Of a DNA stretch of 29,082 nucleotides, positions 23,164 through 28,742 are shown in pieces. A program made the translations under genes and the position numbers. Numbering within the stretch: the first letter of the stretch is position 1; every line of letters starts with the position of its first letter. This DNA is from a virus. The stretch is taken from positions 1 to 29,082 of the IMG/VR virus record IMGVR_UViG_3300012358_000006. One strand, written 5' to 3'. The notes under the pieces were generated by a model. The model had not been told where the DNA came from and did no database searches. It was given only the letters and a program-made list of their open reading frames with translations.

Positions 23164-23973
23164 ATGAGAATCAGCGGGATTCCGTACGTGCAAGGCCGAA
23201 ACCGGTACAACGATCCGGACGGCACCAAGTACGGGATCGCGATCCACAACACCAGTAACAACGCCTCAGCATTGGCGGAAGCGTCGTATGCCACGCGACG
23301 GACTGATGGTGTGTCGTCACATCTGTATGCAGATCGTACGGCGGTCATCCAGTCCATCGACACCAAAGACAAGGCGGGACACGCCGGATCGGCCAATGGC
23401 AACAACCATGGTGTGGCTGTCGAGATCACGGGTACCAATGACAAGTCTCGTCAGTGGTGGATCGACAACGTGAACTGGACGCTTCTCGGATCGTCGCTAG
23501 CGCAAGTCTGCCGGGCGTATGGCATCGCGGTGCGCCGGGCGTCCGTGTCCGAGATGCAATCAAATCCCAAGGTGAAGGCGTTTTACAGTCATGACGACAT
23601 GCGCCGGGCGTGGGGTGGTACCACCCACACCGACCCCGGGGGAAACTTCCCATGGGATTATCTCTTCGGTGCAATCAACCGGGCACTTGCCCCGCCTCCG
23701 GTATCATCCGGAGTTCAAGGAGATGATGACATGAAATTCCTGGCCCAAGATGGAGATGGAAACGTCTACGTCTGTGACTTCATTCACTCCCGGTGGGTGG
23801 ACAGCCCGCAACATCTGGGGGACATCGTTTACCTATCCGGCCAGTACGGAGTGGATCTCACTCCGCATGCCGGGGGTGAGAGCGTCGAGTGGACGGCCGA
23901 CGGCATCCGCAAGGGATGGGTCGAAGAGGCATTCGGGGTGCTGGTCGGTCCCCGTCCTCCGGTAAAGGAGTAA
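23164..23973 (+). CDS. endolysin, N-acetylmuramoyl-L-alanine amidase
   Basis: A 269-residue lysis enzyme. The N-terminal amidase-2 domain (residues about 15-175) carries H28 in GIAIHNTSN, SHLYADRTAVIQ (52-63), GVAVEITG (83-90) and SHDDMRRAWGGTTHTDPGG (142-160) with FPWDYLF. H28, H143 and D157 are the likely zinc ligands. It cuts the bond between muramic acid and the stem peptide. A linker at about 175-189 leads to a C-terminal domain of about 80 residues (MKFLAQDGDGNVYVCDFIHS onward), presumably for wall binding. ATG 23164 follows GAGGGGAG. An AAGGAG site with ATG precedes the C-terminal domain in frame (see separate entry). The holin follows by three bases. Confidence 0.92.
   Translation: MRISGIPYVQGRNRYNDPDGTKYGIAIHNTSNNASALAEASYATRRTDGVSSHLYADRTAVIQSIDTKDKAGHAGSANGNNHGVAVEITGTNDKSRQWWIDNVNWTLLGSSLAQVCRAYGIAVRRASVSEMQSNPKVKAFYSHDDMRRAWGGTTHTDPGGNFPWDYLFGAINRALAPPPVSSGVQGDDDMKFLAQDGDGNVYVCDFIHSRWVDSPQHLGDIVYLSGQYGVDLTPHAGGESVEWTADGIRKGWVEEAFGVLVGPRPPVKE
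23717..23733 (+). promoter_or_regulatory. internal ribosome binding site and start for endolysin C-terminal domain
   Basis: AAGGAG (23717-23722) stands eight bases before ATG 23731, in frame with the endolysin and exactly at the boundary between the amidase domain and the C-terminal domain. Such internal starts are known in some endolysins, where a separately made binding domain assembles with the full protein. The ATG at 23723 is in another frame. Confidence 0.55.
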
Positions 23974-23976
23974 CCC

Positions 23977-24366
23977 ATGGGGAAGTTCCGATTGCTCCGT
24001 GACCCGGTGTGGTACACAAATCTGTTGGCCGCGCTGGTAATGTTGATATCCACATTCTTCGTTCCACTCGCCATCGACCAACAGGGTGCCGTTAACGCGG
24101 TCGCTCTGGCCCTCGCGGCCATCTGGTCATCGTGGCGCGTGAGCGATGGACAACTGGCGTTGGTCGTCGGTCTGTTCAAGGCCATCATCGCGGTGGGGAT
24201 TTCGTTCGGCCTCCATCTGATCGATGTCCAACAGTTGGTCATCATGACCGTGGTGACTGCTGTGGGTTCTGGGTTCGTACGGACTCAGGTGGGTGCACCC
24301 CTTCCGCCTCCGCCATCCACAGCCAATCCCGTCACTCCGGTTGGCGGGGGTCCCCTCACCCGTTGA
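23977..24366 (+). CDS. holin
   Basis: A 129-residue protein with three predicted membrane segments: LLAALVMLISTFFVPLAI (about 15-33), AVNAVALALAAIWSSW (38-53) and LALVVGLFKAIIAVGISFGL (60-80) with a further hydrophobic stretch (QLVIMTVVTAVGSGFV, 86-101), then a proline-rich cytoplasmic tail. Holins form membrane lesions that release or activate the endolysin at a set time. The gene directly follows the endolysin; AAAGGAG overlaps the endolysin end and precedes ATG 23977. It is the last gene of the late operon and is followed by a strong hairpin. Confidence 0.85.
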   Translation: MGKFRLLRDPVWYTNLLAALVMLISTFFVPLAIDQQGAVNAVALALAAIWSSWRVSDGQLALVVGLFKAIIAVGISFGLHLIDVQQLVIMTVVTAVGSGFVRTQVGAPLPPPPSTANPVTPVGGGPLTR

Positions 24367-24374
24367 CCGGCTAC

Positions 24375-24417
24375 CTGCCCCCGGATCGTCGTCCCTCCCG
24401 CGATGGTCCGGGGGCAG
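24375..24417. terminator. bidirectional hairpin at end of late operon
   Basis: CTGCCCCCGGA (24375-24385) and TCCGGGGGCAG (24407-24417) form a perfect 11-bp stem with a 21-base loop, nine bases after the holin stop. A converging gene ends on the minus strand at 24460, so the hairpin can end transcripts from both sides. T-tracts are weak, as is common in high-GC phages. Confidence 0.75.
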
Positions 24418-24459
24418 AGTAGTATCCGAATCAGTTACGTTCGGCCTTGTGATAGCTCG

Positions 24460-24792
24460 TCAACTCCCCCACCCCGGGGGATTCTGAAACATCTTCGGGG
24501 TATTTTCTCGTGGGACAAGGTTGATGCCGAAGGTGTCGAACAACGCTCGGCTGATAGACGCACGCCATCCACGTTTCCTTTTCCCACACGCATGCACGAT
24601 GTTGCCCCGGTGGGGGTGACGCGACCATGCGCCTCCGGCTTCCTTGCAATATCCTGGGCATGTTGGTTCGGTGTTCGCTTTTGGAATTGGATAGATCCCG
24701 ACTAACCGGCCGACATCACCATCGGTGTATCGATCGCGAATCTGACGTGCTTCCTGGGGTGTGGTTGCGTAAACCATGACTACGAAGGGCAT
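24460..24792 (-). CDS. conserved-looking minus-strand protein (110 aa), possible zinc-binding
   Basis: This is the only clear minus-strand gene. ATG (24792-24790) has GGAG (24803-24800) seven bases upstream. The product reads as a sensible folded protein: MPFVVMVYATTPQEARQIRD, then GRLVGIYPIPKANTEPTC, PGYCKEAGGAWSRHPHRGN, IVHACGKRKRGW and ALFDTFGINLVPRENTPKMF. Cysteines and histidines (TCPGYC, HPHRG, IVHAC) could bind a metal. It converges on the holin and diverges from the downstream gene cluster. It resembles a family I believe occurs in other actinophages, without known function. A minus-strand -10-like TATCGT (24855-24850) is a weak promoter candidate. Confidence 0.72.
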   Translation of the reverse strand: MPFVVMVYATTPQEARQIRDRYTDGDVGRLVGIYPIPKANTEPTCPGYCKEAGGAWSRHPHRGNIVHACGKRKRGWRASISRALFDTFGINLVPRENTPKMFQNPPGWGS

Positions 24793-24857
24793 TCATTCGC
24801 TCCGTAAGACGTTGGCACGTGCGCGCCGGGTGGTTGGATGGGTCGACACACGATAAC

Positions 24858-24912
24858 GCCTTACGGACCGGCTCACGGCGATTTGACACTGGGGCAGCGT
24901 AAGGCATACGGT
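24858..24912 (+). promoter_or_regulatory. SigA-like promoter with inverted-repeat operator candidate
   Basis: TTGACA (24883-24888) and TACGGT (24907-24912, fitting TANNNT) are 18 bases apart, ahead of the histone-like gene. An 8-bp inverted repeat, GCCTTACG (24858-24865) and CGTAAGGC (24898-24905), brackets the -35 box, the second arm lying in the spacer. This is a plausible repressor site in the divergent region shared with the minus-strand gene. Confidence 0.6.
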
Positions 24913-24950
24913 GGCTTCACTACCGATCAATATCGAGGGGAATGATCCAC

Positions 24951-25553
24951 ATGGCGCGTCGTCGGGCGGCAGCACCCGTTGTCGAGGAAGTGTTCGAAGA
25001 GGTCGACGAGATCGAAGAGTTGGACGATCCGGCCGAGGAGGACGTGGACGATCTGGAAGAGCTCAAGGACGCAGAGCCCGAGCCGGCTCCGGTCCGCAAG
25101 CGCACCACCAAGACCGCACCCGCGAAGGCCGCCAAGGCGACCCCGGCCAAGCCGGTCAAGCGGGCACCGGTCGAAACGTCCGAGTCATCGGAGTACGATT
25201 CCAACTGGCTCGCGTCGTTCATCAGCGAAGAGACCGGGGTCGAGTATGATTCGCGCGGTATCCGGATGCTCCTCCGGAAGCTGGCCAAGGATGGCGCATT
25301 CGCTCGTGAAATCGGCACCGATCGGAGCCGGTACGTGTTCCCCAAGGGCGCCAACGACCCGATCGTCCGGCGGGTCATCAAGATGGTCAAGTCCGGCGAG
25401 GCTACGTCGATCAAGCGTGAGGGGTTGGACACGGTTAAGGCCGCCAAGGCCATCAAGACCGCTCCCGCCAAGACAGCTCCGGCCAAGGCTGCGAAAGCCG
25501 CCCCTGCCAAGGCCACCACCGCACGTCGCCGCACCCGAGCAGCGGCGGAGTAA
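24951..25553 (+). CDS. histone H1-like DNA-binding protein with central LRRxLR-type domain
   Basis: A 200-residue protein with three parts: an acidic N-terminus (EEVDEIEELDDPAEEDVDD, about 10-45), a lysine/alanine/proline-rich linker, a folded central domain at about 78-146 (NWLASFISEETGVEYDSRGI, then RMLLRKLAKDGAFAREIG, DRSRYVFPKG), and an H1-like tail (KAAKAIKTAPAKTAPAKAAK) ending in RRRTRAAAE. AKTAPAK-type tails bind DNA nonspecifically. The central domain resembles small actinophage HTH domains with a basic LRKL helix and an RYVF strand. AGGGG stands ten bases before ATG 24951; ATG 24942 is too close. It is likely a nucleoid-associated or DNA-organising protein made under its own promoter. 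Confidence 0.72.
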   Translation: MARRRAAAPVVEEVFEEVDEIEELDDPAEEDVDDLEELKDAEPEPAPVRKRTTKTAPAKAAKATPAKPVKRAPVETSESSEYDSNWLASFISEETGVEYDSRGIRMLLRKLAKDGAFAREIGTDRSRYVFPKGANDPIVRRVIKMVKSGEATSIKREGLDTVKAAKAIKTAPAKTAPAKAAKAAPAKATTARRRTRAAAE

Positions 25554-25602
25554 CGTCCGTTCGGTCTGGGGACGGATGGGGAACGGCGAGCGTCACAAGC
25601 GA

Positions 25603-25632
25603 TTGTAACCCCGGGTGTCTGCCCCGTATGGT
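25603..25632 (+). promoter_or_regulatory. candidate promoter in intergenic region
   Basis: TTGTAA (25603-25608) and TATGGT (25627-25632) are 18 bases apart. No gene starts just after it, and a terminator follows at 25704-25744, so it could drive a short non-coding RNA. Confidence 0.4.
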
Positions 25633-25637
25633 GGTCC

Positions 25638-25744
25638 CTACGGGTGGGTATGCACGGGCATGCGGGTAGTCAAACGCATTAGATGATGCGATGACCCGTT
25701 CTCGGGAGGGCAATTCGGCTTCGGTCGGGTTGTCCTCCCTTTTT
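25638..25744 (+). ncRNA. candidate small RNA between promoter and terminator
   Basis: The segment after the promoter-like element at 25603-25632 has no coding frame with a ribosome site and ends at an intrinsic terminator. It can fold: ACGGGT near 25639 can pair with ACCCGT near 25694, enclosing a CGCAT/ATGCG hairpin, ahead of the terminator stem. The result would be a transcript of about 105 bases. Existence is inferred from layout only. Confidence 0.35.
25704..25744 (+). terminator. intrinsic terminator with T-tract
   Basis: GGGAGGGCAA (25704-25713) pairs with TTGTCCTCCC (25730-25739) over 10 bp with one G-T pair, loop TTCGGCTTCGGTCGGG, then five Ts (25740-25744). It is the clearest classical terminator in the window and ends transcripts from the histone-like gene or the small RNA candidate. 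Its right arm overlaps the -35 box of the following promoter. Confidence 0.8.
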
Positions 25745-25758
25745 GCAGAGGGTATGAT
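25730..25758 (+). promoter_or_regulatory. SigA-like promoter overlapping terminator
   Basis: TTGTCC (25730-25735) and TATGAT (25753-25758) have an ideal 17-base spacer. The -35 box lies in the right arm of the terminator. The expected start, near 25765, gives a leader of about 25 bases to the lipoprotein gene, which has a GAGGAAGGGG site. Confidence 0.65.
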
Positions 25759-25789
25759 GGACGTGGATGGAAACCGAGGAAGGGGAATC

Positions 25790-26317
25790 ATGAGACCAAT
25801 CGTCATCGTGGTGTTTGCTTCATTGCTGATGGGGATGCTCACGGCATGCGACCCCAAGACATGTACCGGTATGAACGCCGATTGTACGGTTGCTCCGGTA
25901 GCACCAGCACCCGTGCAAACTGAGAAACAACCGGGTGCCACTGGGAAGCCCAACCCGAAGCCAGGTGACCCCAAGCCACCCGAACCCACACCATCGAACG
26001 TGAGATACGCGATAACGATGGAGTGTACGTGGAAAGGCGCACGGTGGATGTACATCACGCCGTGGATCGGGCAAAACCCCGTTAGGGGAACACCATTTGA
26101 GCGAAAGTACAAAGAGGAACGTGATCCGGGCGCAACTGGGGGGACATGGAGCGAGACGTACAGCGTGCCGCCTGACACCATCGTTGCGATTCAATGTGAC
26201 CCGCGTGAAGCACCGGCTGGTTTGAGCCAATGTCGGATCAAGAACTTCGGAACTCAGATGGATTACCGACAGGTGACCAATGGAGCTGTTCATTGCACAG
26301 GCCGCACGCCCAAATGA
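25790..26317 (+). CDS. phage-encoded lipoprotein
   Basis: A 175-residue exported protein. The N-terminus MRPIVIVVFASLLMGMLTAC is a lipoprotein signal peptide: basic R2, a hydrophobic core, and lipobox LTA-C20. The mature chain has a Pro/Lys-rich linker (KPNPKPGDPKPPEPTP) and a folded C-terminal domain with cysteines (MECTWKGARWMYITPW, VAIQCDPREAPAGLSQCRIK, VHCTGRTPK). ATG 25790 follows GAGGAAGGGG; an in-frame start at 25691 lies in the terminator. Phage lipoproteins often block superinfection (shown in Streptococcus TP-J34 Ltp and others) or shield the released virion's receptor, but here that is inference. It is expressed from its own promoter, apart from the late operon. Confidence 0.8.
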   Translation: MRPIVIVVFASLLMGMLTACDPKTCTGMNADCTVAPVAPAPVQTEKQPGATGKPNPKPGDPKPPEPTPSNVRYAITMECTWKGARWMYITPWIGQNPVRGTPFERKYKEERDPGATGGTWSETYSVPPDTIVAIQCDPREAPAGLSQCRIKNFGTQMDYRQVTNGAVHCTGRTPK

Positions 26318-26321
26318 GATG

Positions 26322-26336
26322 TGATAAGGTGGGGTC
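26322..26336 (+). promoter_or_regulatory. extended -10 promoter, possibly leaderless
   Basis: TGATAAGGT (26322-26330) fits an extended -10 (TGN-TANNNT), six bases before ATG 26337, so the transcript would begin at or near the start codon. No good -35 box is seen at 17-18 bases. GGTGGGG could also act as a close ribosome site on a longer transcript. Confidence 0.4.
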
Positions 26337-26639
26337 ATGAGGGGAAGCATCACAACAACGTCAATCGCACTGGTGATCGTCGGATTCCTGTCCATGGGCA
26401 GTTATGCCAAGTGTGGGGATCCCGGTCCGGCTGGTCCTGGTGGCGAAGGTGACCAGACCATCGTTACCGATCGGACCAATCTGGACAACGGGTTGCCCGG
26501 GTGTGAAAAGATTGGCGGACCGACGAGCAAGTGCCGCCGCGTACGGATCTGCGTGAAGAGCGGGGGTTGCAACGACTACGCGCCGAGCGAGGTTGTGGAT
26601 TGCCCGGTCGGAGCGCAATGGCCGAAGTGCAAAAATTGA
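26337..26639 (+). CDS. small secreted cysteine-rich protein
   Basis: A 100-residue protein with a signal peptide (SITTTSIALVIVGFLSMGSYA, core about 9-22, possible cleavage after SYA at 24). The site lacks a lipobox (YAKC), so it is probably secreted rather than lipidated. After the signal comes a collagen-like run of Gly-X-Y triplets (GDPGPAGPGGEG), then a cysteine-rich part (GCEKIGGPTSKCRRVRICVK, SGGCNDY, VDCPVGAQWPKCKN). Seven cysteines suggest disulfide bonds. It lies 19 bases after the lipoprotein gene and probably shares expression or uses the promoter just before it. Function unknown. Confidence 0.7.
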   Translation: MRGSITTTSIALVIVGFLSMGSYAKCGDPGPAGPGGEGDQTIVTDRTNLDNGLPGCEKIGGPTSKCRRVRICVKSGGCNDYAPSEVVDCPVGAQWPKCKN

Positions 26640-26643
26640 CCTG

Positions 26644-26673
26644 TTGACGTGACGGGCTGGATGCTCGTACGAT
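26644..26673 (+). promoter_or_regulatory. SigA-like promoter
   Basis: TTGACG (26644-26649) and TACGAT (26668-26673) lie 18 bases apart, just after the secreted-protein stop. The start site near 26680 gives a leader of about 25 bases with GAGGAGGA before ATG 26705. Confidence 0.68.
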
Positions 26674-26704
26674 AGGTGTGGGCATCCAAACCGAGGAGGA
26701 CGAC

Positions 26705-27634
26705 ATGGCGATCAACCTGGACGACATCGACGCGATGGACGTCACGCACATCGATCCGGACACTGAAGTTGCCAGGCGGCGGAGTGACGTGACGGCACGA
26801 CTGGCCAACCACGCGCGTACCGCGACGTACCAGGCACCGGTCAACCACGCAACCCCGAAGATGATCGGGTACGTGATGGTCCTCCTTCGCAAGTTGGCCA
26901 CCCACAACCCCAGTGTGGAAGCCATCGCACGCGAATGGTGGATGCGGCACGCAATCTGCGACACCGACGACGCAACGCGCGTGATCGGGTCTGATCTCCC
27001 GTTCGACAAGGTGTCGGAAACCATCACGAAGCTCAAGGGTCACCTGGACGCACCCGCTCAGATGGCCGTGGAGGCGACGGAACCCCCCACACCATCCACA
27101 CCGATCGTTGACGGCCGTTCACCGTTCCACGTGGCTCTGGAGGCCGTTCCCGAGGGTCGCTACGCGTTGCCCGTGTTGAACGACGATGGCACGCCGGACG
27201 GGGACAAGCACCGGTATTTCAAGGTCGCGGTTGGCAAGCGGTCAAACCGGAAGTACATGGTCGAAGGGCACGGCGGGGGCAACGGCGATCTGTCGTGGGG
27301 CGGCCTGGTTCCGTTCGAGCATGGTGCCCTCGCCATCGCGCAACGCCTGGCCGCTGGGTGGTCCGACGCGATGGTGTTGTTCGGCCTCAAAACGTCGCAC
27401 TGCGGGGACTGCGGCCGGTCGTTGACCAACGACGAGTCGCGCCGTGTGGGGATCGGTCCGTACTGCCGGGGCAAGTCCATCTGGGCCGGTATGCCGTGGT
27501 ACGACGGGGACACCCCGACCGAGGACGCTCGGGCCAAGGGTGAAGATCGATATGTTGGTCGGAAGGATCACTCGGCGTGCACCCACCCGCGTACCGCTGC
27601 CGGACGTGCGGCCTGCCGGAAGGACCGTGGTTGA
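26705..27634 (+). CDS. DUF6011-type zinc-ribbon protein
   Basis: A 309-residue protein. ATG 26705 follows GAGGAGGA. The N-terminal part (ATPKMIGYVMVLLRKLATHN onward) is helical. The C-terminal part has a compact domain (RYFKVAVGKRSNRKYMVEG, FEHGALAIAQRLAAGWSDA), then HCGDCGRSLTNDESRRVGIG with PYCRGKS, the CxxC...GxGPxC signature of DUF6011, often present in actinophage proteins. The last stretch (SACTHPRTAAGRAACRKDRG) has more cysteines. The family is linked to nucleic-acid or nucleotide metabolism in annotations, without a proven activity. It has its own promoter. Confidence 0.78.
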   Translation: MAINLDDIDAMDVTHIDPDTEVARRRSDVTARLANHARTATYQAPVNHATPKMIGYVMVLLRKLATHNPSVEAIAREWWMRHAICDTDDATRVIGSDLPFDKVSETITKLKGHLDAPAQMAVEATEPPTPSTPIVDGRSPFHVALEAVPEGRYALPVLNDDGTPDGDKHRYFKVAVGKRSNRKYMVEGHGGGNGDLSWGGLVPFEHGALAIAQRLAAGWSDAMVLFGLKTSHCGDCGRSLTNDESRRVGIGPYCRGKSIWAGMPWYDGDTPTEDARAKGEDRYVGRKDHSACTHPRTAAGRAACRKDRG

Positions 27635-27651
27635 GAATCAACCGAACGGAT

Positions 27652-27677
27652 GAGGTGCCCGCCTTGCGCGGGCCCTC
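27652..27677 (+). terminator. hairpin between DUF6011 gene and next gene
   Basis: GAGG-T-GCCCGC (27652-27662) pairs with GCGGGCCCTC (27668-27677), a 10-bp stem with one bulged T and a five-base loop, 17 bases after the stop. No T-tract follows. It overlaps the -35 box of the following promoter. Confidence 0.55.
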
Positions 27678-27693
27678 GTCGTAAGGTTATAGT
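27664..27693 (+). promoter_or_regulatory. promoter for leaderless gene
   Basis: TTGCGC (27664-27669) and TATAGT (27688-27693) have an 18-base spacer. Only six bases separate the -10 from ATG 27700, so transcription should start at the ATG itself. CGTAAGG stands directly upstream of the -10, as in the promoter at 24883-24912. Confidence 0.62.
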
Positions 27694-27699
27694 CTCCCC

Positions 27700-27990
27700 A
27701 TGACAACGACGCGGATCAACCACACCGGACACAACCACCCGAACACCACGGCTGCCCGTACGGCGTGCCGGAACGAACTTCGTGCGGCTGACGCTGCGAT
27801 TGACACGCACTACGCGATGATTCCGGTTGCGGACTCTGTATTCGCGCCATACCGGCCGATCACCCCGAATCTGTTGGGCACTCCGAAATGCCGTTGCTGC
27901 GGCAACATCGTTACCGAGTCGGACATCGTTGGGCCTAACGTATACGGCGCATGTGGTCCGACGTACTGCCACTACGCGGACGCCAACTGA
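27700..27990 (+). CDS. hypothetical zinc-ribbon-like protein, probably leaderless
   Basis: A 96-residue protein. There is no ribosome site before ATG 27700, while a good -10 ends six bases ahead, which fits leaderless translation, common in actinobacteria. The N-terminus is rich in Thr, His and Asn (MTTTRINHTGHNHPNTTAAR). Further on, TPKCRCCGNIVTESDIVGPN and VYGACGPTYCHY hold two CxxC-like pairs and could bind zinc. The function is not known. Confidence 0.65.
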   Translation: MTTTRINHTGHNHPNTTAARTACRNELRAADAAIDTHYAMIPVADSVFAPYRPITPNLLGTPKCRCCGNIVTESDIVGPNVYGACGPTYCHYADAN

Positions 27991-28003
27991 CGCTCACGCT
28001 CGT

Positions 28004-28035
28004 GGGTTGACAACCCGTGTAACATCGTTCATACC
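28004..28035 (+). promoter_or_regulatory. promoter candidate with palindrome over -35
   Basis: TTGACA (28007-28012) lies inside a palindrome GGGTT-GAC-AACCC (28004-28016). The best -10 at 17 bases is CATACC (28030-28035), a poor match. The palindrome may be a repressor site that masks the -35 box. It precedes the HTH-like gene at 28076. Confidence 0.45.
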
Positions 28036-28075
28036 CGGGCGGGCACCCGGGGAACCGAGGAAGGGGACCACCTCC

Positions 28076-28489
28076 ATGGACAGTCGTGCAGTCGCCGATG
28101 CATTGGGCACCGACACCAAAACGTTGCGCCGGTTTCTCCGGTCATCGACCTCATCAGCTGAGCCGGTCGGATCAGGCGGACGGTACGTGTTCAATCCTGA
28201 CCAACTTCCCACCATGCGCACAGAGTTCGATGCGTGGTGCGTGTCAGGCGCCAACAAGCCGGCTGCGGTTAGCCAGGTGAAACGGGGACGCCGGACCGGT
28301 CGCACCCAGGCGGAACGTGACGCAGCCGTGTGGGCCGAAGAGGGCGACATCGTGTTGCCCGACATCCGGAACCCTGCCGTTCGCCAGGCCGTACGTGCGG
28401 CTGCCAACGCCCGAGTGGAACGTCTGGAATCGTTGCTCCGGGATCGTGGCCTGCACGTCTCACAGATGCGTGACCGAGTGCTTGCGTGA
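28076..28489 (+). CDS. HTH-like DNA-binding protein
   Basis: A 137-residue protein, ATG 28076 with AAGGGG nine bases upstream. The N-terminus (DSRAVADALGTDTKTLRRFL, then EPVGSGGRYVFNPDQL) has the helix-turn-helix-like pattern with LRRFL recognition helix followed by an RYVF strand, shared by small actinophage DNA-binding proteins. A basic linker (KRGRRTGRTQ) and a long C-terminal helix (NARVERLESLLRDRGLHVSQ) follow, suggesting dimerisation. It may act as a regulator or nucleoid-type protein. A palindrome in its promoter could be an autoregulatory site. Confidence 0.68.
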   Translation: MDSRAVADALGTDTKTLRRFLRSSTSSAEPVGSGGRYVFNPDQLPTMRTEFDAWCVSGANKPAAVSQVKRGRRTGRTQAERDAAVWAEEGDIVLPDIRNPAVRQAVRAAANARVERLESLLRDRGLHVSQMRDRVLA

Positions 28490-28515
28490 CGACGCGTGGC
28501 ACCTCACGGCGGACT

Positions 28516-28552
28516 GGCCCCTATGCCATTGGAGGATGGTGTGGGGGCCTTT
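28516..28552 (+). terminator. hairpin with short T-tract
   Basis: GGCCCC (28516-28521) pairs with GGGGCC (28544-28549); an inner stem (TGCCAT with ATGGTG, two wobble pairs) extends it, and TTTCT follows. It stands 26 bases after the HTH-like gene stop. Confidence 0.6.
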
Positions 28553-28638
28553 CTGCGACCCATTTCCTCGAAGACGCAATCCTAGCATGGCAGGCGCATG
28601 CTGGTGCCCGTAGATTCGCCGCTAGACCTCAACCTTTC

Positions 28639-28651
28639 GTCTTACGAAGAC
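28639..28651 (+). repeat. palindrome in leader of the last gene
   Basis: GTCTT-ACG-AAGAC is a perfect inverted repeat in the 253-base gap before ATG 28743. It lies just ahead of TTGACC (28652-28657), for which no convincing -10 follows; a TANNNT-type TAACGT at 28690-28695 has no matching -35. The gap thus holds a terminator, this possible operator and a promoter that cannot be fixed. No further gene is supported. Confidence 0.35.
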
Positions 28652-28742
28652 TTGACCGAAAAGGGGAGGTGCGGTTCTCCGGAGGCGGGTAACGTAGTTG
28701 GTGTGAGGGGAACGGAATTCCCCCGGAACCGAGGAGGACACC

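Noticed and set aside
28486-28692. 68-codon frame overlapping the end of the HTH-like gene by GTGA
   Set aside because: It runs through the terminator at 28516-28552, has no SD and its composition is not protein-like.
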